This document shows, piece after piece, positions 22,753-35,600 of a stretch of DNA of 64,000 nt; the first letter of the stretch is position 1, and every line of letters begins with the position of its first letter. The notes below the pieces were generated by a model that saw only the letters and a program-made list of their open reading frames with translations, was not told where the DNA came from and did no database searches. Made by a program: the position numbers and the translations under genes. Source of the stretch: Toxoplasma gondii ME49 (lineage: Eukaryota > Apicomplexa > Conoidasida > Eucoccidiorida > Sarcocystidae); assembly GCF_000006565.2 (NCBI RefSeq), contig NC_031479.1:124001-188000 (forward strand). Reading direction: 5' to 3'.

Positions 22753-25700
22753 TTAGCCGACGACCAGGTCGATTGCCGGGAGCCACTGGACAAAGGCTTC
22801 GACGTTCAGCTCGAAAATGGAGACTGAAGGCGACAGAACAGAAACGACATCCAGCTTTCCCAGTTGAATCTTGTTCACTAACTACGGAAGAATGAGTCGA
22901 CACGGAGGTGCTTTACTCCAGTCCGAAAAAAGTTATTAGAGTTCCCAGGACTCTCTGACCGGTCTTCCCGGCGTACCGTACACCCGCTATATCGTTTGGG
23001 GATAGAATGTAAACTTCAAAGGCGACGGAGAGAGTGAGGCGTCAACGAAAGAAGTGACGCATGCAGACGCGACCGAAAATACGTGCTCTATTGGCGGCAG
23101 TCTTCTAGATCCCGTCACATGAGGAACGGGCGCCGCATTCATGTGCTTTAGCAGCCCACGGGCATAAGGAGTGGTTTACTTGTGCGTGCAAAAGATTCTT
23201 CAACCGCCTCGTTCTGCGCCCCCAAAACCGATTTTTCACGGACGACCAGTCAGGCATGCAACGGTCAAATCTCAGAAAACGGTCCTACATCAAAAACCAT
23301 TTCCCCTCGCCGCTACTCCCCCTCCTCTCGCTCCTTACCGGGAATCGTGAGGCCGAAAGCCTTCAAGGTGTGAGGGTGCAACGTCCCCATGACCCCCAGA
23401 AGCACGGGTACATTTTCCATGTCGCCACTCGACTTGAGACTCGCCACCACTTGCACCTGCCGACCGGGAAGGAAGGTTTCTTCTGAAGGAAAAAGCGACA
23501 GCACAGAGAACGCCCCGAAAGAAGTGAATCAGGCAGGCCTGGGTTACTTGGCAAATTCACTTTGTTACGGTTCTACCGCGAAGTATTCAGACAACGAAGG
23601 TAGAGAGAAAACACACCGAAGGATCGCAGCGAATGACCAACCAAGAACCACCGAGGTGACAGCCACGCTGCGAGCCACACACGACATAAGAAACCCTCCA
23701 GAAATCAAAATATCAGATGAATTTAGATTCAGAGCAGACCGATAAAAAGCCAAAAGCTCCCGGAATCGAGGTGTGGGCAAAATGCGAGTTCGCGAAGCCA
23801 TGATGACACAAGAGACCTTGGATCCGAGAAACTCCAACCCCTTCAAGATTTCTAAACCAGCAGCCCAGCTGGTAGGATGCACTCTTCAGAACTGTGTTTC
23901 ACATCCCACTGCCGTGCCGGCACCAACGTTAGATATCTTGATAGTGTTTTAGAGAGATGTACAAAGAAGCATACGGTGTGTTTCCTGTGACCTCCAGCGT
24001 CGTGCGTGCAACCCCCCACACCCCCCACGGTGAGTCCTTTGTCTCGGATCCCTGTGAACTGTTCGTTCTCCGTTCTCGATTCAGCCAGGACCCGATAGCC
24101 TCATTGTTCCTTCCGACCGTGAATCTCTCTCTCACACTGCCTTTCGGTCGGCTCGAAAAAGTTCCCTGCGTCACACAGAGCGACCCCGCCTTCGAGGAGC
24201 CTCGCTCGTGTCGGGGAGTCGAAAACTCAAAAGGTCTTCGAAAAGAGACTCGACCGGAATCGAGTGTTGAGAAATCTGCTCCAGTGCACAGACCCTGAAG
24301 ACGGGGGGTTACCAATTTAGATCTTCTGTGACGTTTCCTGCACCCACCGTGAGAAGGCACAAGCTTGAACGTGCCACGAATCCTCGACAGCGTGCGCTGG
24401 AGCTGCTCCGTTGCATGCGCGCTTGCATGCTCGCAGCCAGCCTTCTCGGCCGCTGCAGCGGCAGCGACGGCAGCCTCCATTTCCGCAATGGCGTACTCTC
24501 CAACAAACTGCAGACTTTGCAAAAGGGCGTCCAGCACGCCGTGGACTTCCTGAGAATTAAGCGGCACCGACAGAAAGGGGCGAAGACACAGAAGAACCAG
24601 GAGTTCACCTCTCGCAGTCCATACTTTCCACGGAAGGCCCGCTTGCAGAACCATTTGAATCCCGTTGTATCATGCGTCGCCGGCAGGATGATGTTCAAGA
24701 CGAAACCGCGTGCGGAGACACGCACCTCTCCACAAAAGAGCTCCATTTAACGAACCGCATTCTTTCGTCGTTGAGAAGTCAAAATGTTTCATCACACCGG
24801 CATTCACCTGCTCACGCTGGCACGAACAGGGAACGAATCGACTGCACAGAACGACGCACAACGATCCACGCAAACATCGAAACATAGAGCTAACGACCAA
24901 GAAGCAGGAAAGTCTCTACAAAGCAAAGGATGTACACGTATGCCCATACACATGTACCAATATATATATATATATATATATATGCGTATATGCAGGTATA
25001 AGCATATGTTAGTATATAAATGTTACATTTCCTGTAGTGTCGAGTCGACGTTTGGGCGCACAAGCAAGTTCTTATGATCGTGAAAACTGCAACTTACTTC
25101 CAGTCCAGACGAGTGTTCATCAGCAAACGCGAGGCAGCAGTACCGCAAGTTGCGCGCTCCGACCTCCGTGGTGGAATCGAGCAGGCAGACGTCCCCAATC
25201 TGTCAAAAGGCGGAGACCGGAGACAGAGAAGAAAAGTCAATGCACTTCACACAAAGGTCCTGAAAAGCACAAGAGAACTTGCATTCGTTCAAACGGAACC
25301 TTCAAGATCTGAACCAGAAGTCCAGCGCGGAGTCTGTACTCCCAGAAAAGCTAAAAAGTAGTTCTGTCTCAGAGATGATTACTCCAGTACGATGGCACGG
25401 ATCACACTATCTGCAACGTGAGAGCGATAGCAAAAGACACCTCGACGAATGTCATATCCACGGTTTTCTCTCTTCCACTCTCTCGAAATTTCTGGTATAC
25501 ATATTTATGTATTCATAGGTATGCACGACACAGCGTATATCGGGCAGCTGGTCCACAAACCGCTACGATCGCGCACGAAGGTCGCACAACTTTCCCTCCT
25601 GTCGATCTATGTCGTGTCGAAAGTTTGAGCCGTTTTTTCTGGGCTGCCTAGCAGCCGTCCTCTGAGCGTAGGAGCTCCCGTTCTGGCTGTTGTTTTCACT

Positions 25701-26327
25701 GTATTCACCCGCAAGCCCCCCCCCCATGACCCGACGCCTCTCTCAATTCACTGACTCTCCTCGATTTACGGATGTTCGGTATGTTGTATCTTCTCGATTG
25801 CTTGAGTCTTCTACGTGGCTTACATCAAGATTCTTGTGAATGAAGTACAGTTCTCTAAGTATCCAGGCCAGTGCCACAGCCGGGCCGGAAGACCCAACCC
25901 ACTCGTCATTAACTGCGTTGAGCAATACACGGTTGAACTGCGCAAATTTCCCTGTGGCTCTGTCGCACACTGCCGAAGTCAAGAAGCTCGGTTTTCCACT
26001 GAACTCACCTCGAACAGTTTGATAGGAAGTTCGCGTCGCCCTTTGTTCGCAACGATGGTCTTGAGGAGTCCGGAAATGAGAGTCGTCCGCACTTGGTCAA
26101 ATTCACGTGTTTTCGAGTTCGCCAGGCGCACGGGCTGTGCATTGACTTGGTACTGCAGGCAACACCAAAAACGAACGAAAAACGACGCAGGTTCAAGTGC
26201 TTTCTTCCTTGTTCAAACAAACGATACACTCGACAGTGAGTGGACACAACCGCCGTGCGCTCAGAACTCGTACCTCAAATGGAAATTCCACTCGCTGCAA
26301 GCGTGTGTGAGCTCGAAGGCGAATGCG

Positions 26328-26364
<37 letters not shown>

Positions 26365-29300
26365 GAGATGGACGACAGACTCTATCGAATGGCGTCCTGC
26401 CAGTTTCTAGAATTGGACGCGGTGTAAAGGGATATTCTTTTGGCCCTTCTGAGTCGTTTTGTCTCGCCTTCGCAGTGGCCGTAGAGACCTCGGTTGTTGT
26501 CTGCGTCTCGCGATTGGAGGCGCCTTCAGTCTTCAGTATACTCAATATATTCTGTTTACGGTTCCGGCTGCGACTTCACAGCCAGGGTCCGACAGGCCTA
26601 CCGCTTCACGCTTCACAGACTTTCATCCATCTCCACCTGGTCGCGCGATTCGTCTGTTTGTGTCAGGTCCTTGCTCTCCCCCCACTTGTCTGTTTCTGAG
26701 AGTGCCTACCTCGAGGGGATTGAAGAGAGAACTCTTCCCGTCTCCAGGCGTTCTGCCGAGACTGGAGGAATTCTCTGCGGCAGACGAAAGCGAGAAGTTG
26801 AGGGCCTCCGTGTAGCCGCACACGGTGCAGAAATTTCGAATTTTCTCCGACAAACAATTCAGCGCGTCTCCCGTCAGCATGTACGACCGAGTGACAGGCA
26901 GTCGGTTGAAGCTGTATGCAATTGCCACATCTTCAACAATGTCGCGCTCGTGCAGAATGTCTGAAAAGATGGTAAACAGCAAACGGGAGCGAAAACAGAT
27001 TGCGCTCCCACGACTCTTTGATCCGCTGTTGCTGCGTCTCTCTCGGCATAAGTGTCGCGCTTTTCCTCCCCTGTGTTCTTGTAGCACAGAGATTGAAAAC
27101 CGCAGGAATGTGTGCAGCGTAGCACCATACAAGATCGCGCCAAACAGTAGCTAAGCTGCCATGTAAGATGCGTTGCCTGTGATTAGCCATGCGTGTAATA
27201 CGCGAGAGTAGCAGACTACAGATATACACAGATATCCAACAACAGCCGATCAACTGAGTGCACTGCGAGTCACGAATGGCTGACGAATTGGCACTCGGGT
27301 ATTCAAGGCCCCAACTCGGTGCAGAAAATCCCCCGGGGCGTTGTATCTCTGACCCAACTGTTTGTCTCAGTCACCGCCTCCCGCCCCTGGTGATTCTACG
27401 TTCACTCTGTTTTTAACGGTTGCCAGTCTCTCTGCACGTTCCCTCCTCCTTTCCCGTACTATGTAGCTGAAAAAACGGTCTCAAACGACCGTGAGGAGTC
27501 TGCGCTTTTTTCGCTTCTCTCTCTACACACGCTGTTTGAGCCCATCAGTTGGCGTAGTTGTAACTGGTTGCCCACCTAGCGTTTTTATCCTACGACACTG
27601 CCCCAGGTAGAACTGCCCCGTTTCTGGCACTTGTCGACTGAGTTTACACGGAGAATTGGGGCCGTCTTCGCTCCTCTCTGTCACTCGGGTGTTTGCCGCA
27701 CGCAAAGGCTACGGAAATGCTGCACCCGGTCCTGTTTTTATTACTGACGGGAGGACACTGAAAATGCTCAACCTAGACGTTACACAACACAGAAGCTTCA
27801 GCTGCGAGCAACGACTGAGACAGGGACGAAACTCGGTCTTCGCGACCCAACAACTTCCAAGTGTAGAACTGTCGCTGCTCTCGCTTCCTGCCCAACGCCT
27901 TTCCCCGTTGCCTCTCTCGCTTTACCGCTTCGCGTGATGGGGATCGAGGCCTCCAGAATGCCGGCCTGCGTCGCCTTCTCGATGGAAGTGTGAATCATCA
28001 TTCTCTTCAGAAGGTTGGCGCATGCGTCAGCGGTCAAGTCAGGAATGCCGGTGAGTTGGCGAACGTAGTCGAGGGAGAACGGCATGCTTCGGCTGACAGA
28101 GAGAGAGAGTCAGAGGGAGGTCCGAGCAAGCGCACAGCCAGAGGGTACGAAGAACGTGAAAGAGGCGAAGCACAGAGAGAACAAGAGAGGAATTCGAAGA
28201 AATGGAGAAGCGAAAATGGGCGCCTCGTCATCCCCATACACAGCGAAGAAGGCAGCTGCAAAGACGGCTCGACCTCGGGGAGAGGAGAATCAAAACGTAC
28301 GTCTTGCCTCGTTCCTACCACACCTGTTTCTAAGGTACAGTGCACACAGATTCTCTCGATTTTCTGGGTTCTTTATTTCGCTGTCCGCTGTCGCCATCAC
28401 TTTCATTGGTCTAATGTGTTTAGCAGAAGCAACGAATCAATACGACGATAGGAAGGGATAGGACACCCACCTCCCTCAGCTGCCTCTACACGGCAAACAA
28501 GTAAGGATGGAAAACGTCAACGGTCAAGTCCCAGACCCCCGAACTTTGAGTGAGGAATGGAAATGTCGACCGCTATTTAGACACAAGACTCAAAACGGCT
28601 TGCTCAGTTTGAAACACCCTCGGTTTACCTGTTGACTCTGGGGAAAACCCATCCATTCATCGACGCGCTGCCGTTCTGCAGGGACGCTTCGCCCTGACAC
28701 TTCACACTTCGATCTATAGGTGCACTCGATGGGTCTTCGTAAACCACGCGAATCGGCTCAACTGTATAAGGCTCTTTGCAGTATTCAGAAAACATCGCAA
28801 CCAGCGTGTTCAAAACAATCTGCGCCTTTGTAATGTCCACCTGCAACACCTCAGAACAAGTAAACTCGAGAACGACTGAGGCCGCAGCGTTTCCCAGCGG
28901 CCTATATACACCAGAAAGCACATCTACATAAAACATATATATATATATATATATACAAGCAGATGTATGTTTAAATCTAACAGATGTATATATCTGCGTA
29001 TGTTTCATGCATTTGGAGATCTCGGACATCCATTCCCTATGCATGCATATGTGTATATGAAGGAGAACCTTGCTTTAGGGGGCGCCTCAACAAATGCGGA
29101 AATACAGACACGCGCATGCGGGAACAGAAATCGGTGTAGGTCTACGCAGGTCCGAGTGCGCCACTAGACCAACGGAGACGCCCGCGAACTTACAGCGGTA
29201 CACTCAATGAAGATGTCTCGAGTGTCTTCAGTGACTTTGGAGAACTCGGAGTTGATGATGGGAGGCAGAGAGAGAATCCGGTCCTTTGCGTCGAGAATTA

Positions 29301-29443
29301 GAGGATAAACAGGAGAGTTCTGAATAAGCGGCAGGTAGGCCTGAACAGGAAACACCGAAAAAACAAACATAACGCAAATGAATGCTGAAGGCTTCGTATC
29401 CAAGTACCGCTGCCATAATTACATATATATATATATATATGTA

Positions 29444-29485
<42 letters not shown>

Positions 29486-30687
29486 GAGAGGTGCGTGTCG
29501 ACAATCCGGCAACTTGATGACAACATGTCACATGTGTATATTCATGAAAACATGCCATTCGAAAGCAGTGAAACTATCTCTGTCTAGCGTTTGTCGGTGC
29601 TCTTAAAAACTTATTTAGAAGAAACACGTTTTTACAGGTCAAGCAGGATCACAGGCCACAAGTCACACGGGTGTCTCCGTAGGCAGAGGCAATTTGAAAC
29701 GGAGAGGCGAGGAGCGAGACACCTTTGAAGCCTTCTTTCGGTCTTGCTTCTCGTTGGAGACCTTGAGCGACAGCACTACGAAAGAAAGCAGTTGTTCATC
29801 TTGAAATTCCTACTTTTAGTTGCAAGTGACTTGAAAAGTGTGCCATGACTTGCTCGCCGTTCATCTGGCTATCGCATCCGAGAGGCACGAATTCGAAATT
29901 CTTCGGAGGCCGTGCATCGTAGACAAACGGCGGCTGGATCTTCGACAAATCGTGGGTTCCAATAGCCACCAACGACCTCCGCCTGACAAAACACGTTTTC
30001 AGACCAGCACCTCCTGTCTTTATCCAAATCCATCTCTGGGCACGTACACGCATGCAGGCATTTACACATTCGTCTCCCTCTGAATGCACGCATGAACGCA
30101 TGCACTCCTCTAACAGGCAGGAGGCACCCGCGCAGCCTGCTTAATTAGATGTGTGCCTGTGAAGGACCAGACAAATGTCTGTACATGTTCGTGGTGGACG
30201 TCGGAGAAAACAGGCGAAAAGTACGTACGCACCAACGTTTGTGTCTTCCGATGCCACCGCGCGTGTTGGAAGCATCTTAGAGAGCATGAAGAAGACACGG
30301 TGGTCCCCAAATGTTCCACTTCGACCTGCCGTGAAGAACCTTTGTCTCCAGTAGATTTTTGTCGAGTGGGTCACCGAGAGGCCGAACGGCACTGAAGAAA
30401 ACACTTACCTGCAAAGCGTATGGTGCAGTTTGTCTTGAAATTCAATGAACGACGCGAGACCTGCCTTGGTCAACGTCACGTTCCTCAGAATGGCGCACAC
30501 GACAAACGGTCTGACTTGGTTGACCTGACGGAAAACACACAGAAAACACCCCCCGTGGCCAAACCTTCGTGCGATTTACGAAAATGTTTGAGGCCCGAGA
30601 AAACTCCATGGCGTAAAAGGCGGACCTCCACACATGTCCATGCGCCATTCCAAAAATGCCCAATGGAAAAAGTAGAAGAGCGACTGG

Positions 30688-30728
<41 letters not shown>

Positions 30729-32674
30729 TTATGCGCGCAGAACCGCCAAGTGTGCACCTATCCATTATTTATCCATTTCCACACATTCCCATACGTCTCT
30801 GCTGATCTATACTCTGGTTTCGCTCGCGACATCAAGCACCTGGTTGTCATGGGAGACTTCCACTGGAGCGCGTATTGTTAACGACGACACGTGCTCGGCA
30901 AACAGCAATTTTCGACTTGCATGCGGGTGTCTTCAATATGCTGCTCGCTCTCACCCTGTAGAGCCATCAGCTTAACATTGCGTTCTACGCTTTGCTCATG
31001 CATTCTCATGTAGACCAGCGAGACGTGTTTACCGGCACTTTTGAAGCGAAAGCATTCGTGGCTCTGGAATAGAAACCGTTTTTCTCCAGCTCATTTGCGC
31101 AATACGTTGCCCCTCAAAGTACTTCGAATTTTCTCAATACGAGCCAAAAAAACTGTGTTGGTAATTGTATCCTTTGGAAAAATCAAAGGAAAAACAAAAT
31201 GACTACTAAATATTTGCTTGAAACTATGAGTTGGTTGCCTTTATATGCAGACTATGACTCCGCGACTATGTTTGCTTGAAAGCTGTAGTCACTGAAAGTG
31301 TTGGTTAAGCATAAATTAAATTCGGTAATGCAGTATGAGATAGTAGCTATACTACCACATGAAGTGCTACTACTACGGTGTTATGGTGATATTTTGATTG
31401 GAGAAACAGTGTCTAGACAAACAGCGGCATGGTTTGCGTCGAGCGCAGAATCAATCCGGTAGTCGGGGGTAAGATAGTAGCTGATCTCCCATTTAAGATG
31501 TTGCTTGCCGAGAGTTGAGGACATGTCATGGTCAACCCGGTCGTACCGCAGGTTTGACGGTCATGGTGAACTGGGGCGTAGCTGGCTCCAGGCGATACGC
31601 AGGCAGAGGCGCGTCCGGATTGTTGAAGGCGTACAAGGCACGCGAAATGCCTTCGGTGCAGAGAAGATCATATCTGCAAAGACAAGAAAAACGAACGCGC
31701 GACCAGATCCAGAATTGCGGAGACGAACAGGAAAAAGAAGATTCCATCGCACATAGAAGCACTCCAGTGATCGTTGCGTACGTTTCGGCGTACAGATGTA
31801 TGCGGGTACAGAAGCGCAGATGGGAACACGCAAAAGTATTTTCATTTGTTGTAGAGTTCTGCATGTTTGCCTACCTGTTTGCGGGAACCTCGATTTTGTA
31901 AATCGTCTCGGTGGAACCGTCTTTCCCCGGTTCCACGACCTCGTCCAGTTCAATGCCGAACTCGAAGCAGAGCTCTTCAAACTCGTGGACAGCTGAGTGG
32001 AAACCGAATCGCACACGCAGAAGGCGATGAGAAACGCAAGGATTTTAAAGGGTGGAAACGCGAGCGAAATCCGAACAACTAAGCAGAAATCCTTCCGTTG
32101 TCAGTGGACCGTCGACATTTAAGTGACCATCGTGAGACAAGAAAAAGCTGTCCCCCTCGAGTATTCCTCACGTTCCAGCCCCCTCCTTGAGTGTCCATTG
32201 ACTTCCGGAAAAGGAAGCTGCTCATGCTAAACGTTGGTTTCGATGGGAAAGTGGCGCAACTACTTGAAGTCTGTATATTATTCGGCGCACAAAAGGCGTC
32301 ACAGACGAGGATTTGAGGAATCCCGACGAAAAGTCACGGCAGAAATCGTTCCGTCTCCCAGAAAGTCGCACAGAGCAGCGATAACGGGGAATAGTTTCAT
32401 CGGCACACATCATCGTCTTTACAAAAAACTTGGGTCGTGGGGCACACCGCGTCGGCGCCAAAATTCGGTATGCCGCGGTGGTGGGTAACTCGGGTGTCTC
32501 TACAGCCTGAGAGTAGTCCGCCGCACTAGACTACCCGAATTCAAGTATCGCGTTTTTCTCCCGTCGATAAGAATCGATATCGATAAACAGGCAATATCAC
32601 AAGATTTCGTTCTTACAGTATGTGCGGCCGAGCCTTCTGAAGAGCTCGTCACGGGGGACGCTGACTGTCGGCAT
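22753..32674 (-). CDS. FARSB: Phenylalanine--tRNA ligase beta subunit, cytosolic
   Basis: Complement of 14 exons: 32617-32674, 31875-31992, 31547-31673, 30409-30524, 29814-29982, 29194-29340, 28629-28840, 27926-28092, 26710-26960, 26009-26152, 25098-25199, 24348-24549, 23339-23482, 22753-22823. Every junction is GT-AG and in phase; the product is 675 residues. With the alpha subunit it forms the (alpha-beta)2 enzyme that charges tRNA-Phe. Diagnostic segments in order: start MPTVSVPRDELFRRLGRTY; YKIEVPANRYDLLCTEG; ALVAIGTHDL-like SLVAIGTHDLSKI (B3/B4 editing region); LPPIINSEFSKVTEDTRDIF; B5 region with LDYVRQLTGIPDL and DILHERDIVEDVAIAYSFN; FDQVRTTLISGLLKTIVANK; end LHPHTLKAFGLTIPVSIFEL. Residues 538-604 carry an Ala/Glu-rich insertion (with VAAAAAAEKA) absent from the human protein; this explains much of the excess over about 590 residues. 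No targeting peptide is seen. Confidence 0.96.
24959..24984. repeat. (TA)n microsatellite in FARSB intron
   Basis: TA tract in the intron between exons 25098-25199 and 24348-24549. Confidence 0.9.
26331..26361. repeat. (TA)n microsatellite in FARSB intron
   Basis: About 15 TA units in the intron between exons 26710-26960 and 26009-26152. Confidence 0.9.
28937..28955. repeat. (TA)n microsatellite in FARSB intron
   Basis: TA tract in the intron between exons 29194-29340 and 28629-28840. Confidence 0.9.
29422..29482. repeat. (TA)n/GTATATA microsatellite in FARSB intron
   Basis: Longest TA tract of this gene, about 60 bases with two GTATATA breaks, in the intron between exons 29814-29982 and 29194-29340. 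Confidence 0.9.
30692..30727. repeat. (TA)n microsatellite in FARSB intron
   Basis: About 17 TA units in the long intron between exons 31547-31673 and 30409-30524. Confidence 0.9.
31080..31420. other. AT-rich patch inside a FARSB intron
   Basis: Non-repetitive AT-rich sequence unlike the pyrimidine-rich introns around it, with short internal echoes (agatagtagct near 31339 and 31473). No open frame of note. Origin unknown. Confidence 0.4.
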
Positions 32675-35600
32675 CTTGCGGACGGCGAGACGACGCGAGA
32701 CACAAAGAACGTGAGAGGCTACGAATCGCCTGTCGGTGTCGGAGGCCAGTTTCCCCTAACGACCGTCGGGAAGGAACAAACCTGTGAGTACTTGACTAGA
32801 AAGATTCGAGAAAAAAAAAGACGTCGCAGAGGCGGAAAAGCTCCCACGGCCAGTAAAAAAGCGAAACGTCGGGTCAACGAGGAGCCACGACCACGGTCGC
32901 AGCGAGGAGAAAACAGAAAAAAAACGTGGAATGTGCACACTTGTTGCAAGGCAGAGAAGACAGAAGAAGTGGAACGCGCCTAGACACGCGAAGGAGGCGT
33001 CTACCTCGCAAACGAATCGGCCGCCTTTACGTGGAGGAATGAGGAGGAGAGAAAATAATTCGTCTAAGGAAAAGCAGGGCATGCAGAGACAGTACCGCAT
33101 GCGTCTGCGTGAGGAGACGAAACGCCGTCGGGAGGTTCAACAACAGCAAAGAAATAAAATCAGTTTCCACTCCCCGCATGATCTCCAAACTTTGTCAAGC
33201 ACATACTCCACTGTGTGACCGCGCTCCAAAAACCTGAATGAGATGCGTGCAACGGTACTGACGAGGGCATCGAACCTGTGAACTGAGAAAGCTGAAGCTC
33301 TTTTAACTAGATCATCACCGTCCGGCTTGTCAGACGAGCGAGAAAACTACTCAAGGTCACACAGAAGAAACGCCGTGGAAATTGTTTTATCAAGGAGACA
33401 TATCGTCGGAAGCCTCGGAAAAGAAGAGGGACTGTGGGGCGATTAGGTTGTCCAAATAGCAGACGGGTGGATTCCACTAGGTAGACCCAGTCGATGCTTG
33501 GATTAATTTTCTTACCAGCGGCTTTTGGTTTGATGGGACAACCACACCAGATAACTCACTATCGGTTAACTGGTTCGTAATACCATTTCATTTGGTCCCT
33601 GAGTTCTGTTTTCTAGCGTCCTGTGAGGTGTCAAAATCAAATCTGTCCGAAACCGGCGGTTTGTTAGTGGCTCCAGTCCGACCGTGGAGTACTGCCTGTC
33701 AACCCAAACTCTTGGCTGTCGGGTACCACGGCTGCACTACGAACACGATAAACACGGATACAATCACATCTACTGAGAATACGTTTTTCTCCGTGGTAGT
33801 CATAGCCTGGTTCAATATATTTGCTGGTACGCAGAAGGTCGGCAATCGATCACAGGCGCCGGTCGCAGTAACAGACTTAAGGGGAAGAGTAGAAGTGAGA
33901 CGCACAGCCGACACACGGGTCCGCATTCTATTATGCGAAATGGTGTAGTATGGTTAACGTGTGGGCAAGCAGCGTGAAGAAGAGGAAACGCAGATGCAGC
34001 CGGGAGCGGTGGTGTTTCCGCCAGCGAAATGGGTTGAGTGTTTCTTGCTTTTCGTCTCACCACAGCCTGCTGACCGCCCAGACTGAGTAGGCGCAAGCTG
34101 TGAAGACTAATCCTGATAAAGTGACATTTCCACTGTGACTGCCTGTGAACCTGGACGTTCCAGAAGCGGCATCTGCCACCGTTGATTCCTCTACTTTTCC
34201 ACGGTTTAGCCAGTGCATCACCAGTCTTTGCTTGTCTTCAGTAGCTCTCACGCTGTAAAGGAAGGGAAGATGGAGGTGGGATGAGAGTCTTAAACCACGG
34301 GTTCTTGGTTGTCGACACCGTAATACTGTATGCTGGGGTGGCACCGTTCCTCGACAAGAGGAAACCTCCGGTGATAATCCATTAAAATACTGACGTGGAT
34401 GGTCACCAGACCTCGACACCAAGCACACAAATGCATTCTCGAAGGCAGCCAGGCAGATCTGGACGCTTTAATAGCGCCATGGTTCCGCGCAGTTGCTCTG
34501 CCTTAGCAGACAGATAGCCGGACAAACCGGCAGGTACTTGAAGACTAGCTGAGCAATCACGAAAGGTTTTGTCTGTGTACACAATAGCGTTCCAGGATGA
34601 CAGATGCAGCAGTATCTGCTATTCTTGCTGCTCGTAGTCTGTCACTCGCTTGAGATGGGTGTTGTGAAGATGCCTTCGGGTTCCGATATAGGCAGAGCAG
34701 TCGGCCTCTTACCAAACTACTGCTAATTGCGATTAATAGTGCAACCGAGTTGAGTTTGGATGGTCTCGTGCCTTCCAGCAAGTTCCAGCGCCTGCTTCTT
34801 CCTCTCTAGCTAGTGAAAATTGACAGCTGGCAGTCTCGGACCAACAATCGAGTTGAATCTTTCCCCCAAGGCATTATCTCTCTTCCTGCCTAATCACTCG
34901 TCAACCGGGTGAACAAAGCGTTGATGATGTGATCCCTCAGGGTGATAGCAACGGTATGCCCGTATCCTTTCTTTGGCAGGTCTGCAAAACGTTTGTTGCT
35001 GTGATTACCCGCGGCGATAAATCGTATACAGAGGGTGAGTCACACAGCACGAATCCTTGCATAATACGAGGGATCCAACTGATTGTAAGTCACAGCGACT
35101 TCTTTCCTATCGATGGCGCACCTGGAGTGAATTATTTGGTTTCGAGTTCGTTATGCCCTGTGGGGCAGTGCGTCTGGACGTTTGGCGTTCAAATCGAATG
35201 GCAGATTTGCAAGTGTTTCACCTGTTTCGAAACGGAGTCAATAAATGGTGACTGAAAGACTGGATTCTGCCAGAAACTTCATATTTCCTTTGCGAGTACT
35301 CACAAATGTGCATGCGACATGGGGGGCCCCAAGGGATTGTTTGTCTGAGGTTATGGGGCTGAGGCGAGGGTGTCCAAAGCACACCGTCTTGCACGACACA
35401 GAGAAAACTCGTTGTGAGGTCGTTATCCCCACTCACGGCAAACAGTCGGCAAGAAGCGTTCGCCATCGGAAAGCATCTCTTGCTAACTTGACATCTTTAT
35501 TCCTAGCGTGTGGCTACATTGGAGGCTAACTGGGCAGTGAGCCGCCGCAAGCGATTCGCTGCAGCCCCTAAGAGGGCGTGCAGTTTCGTTGGGTTCGGCA

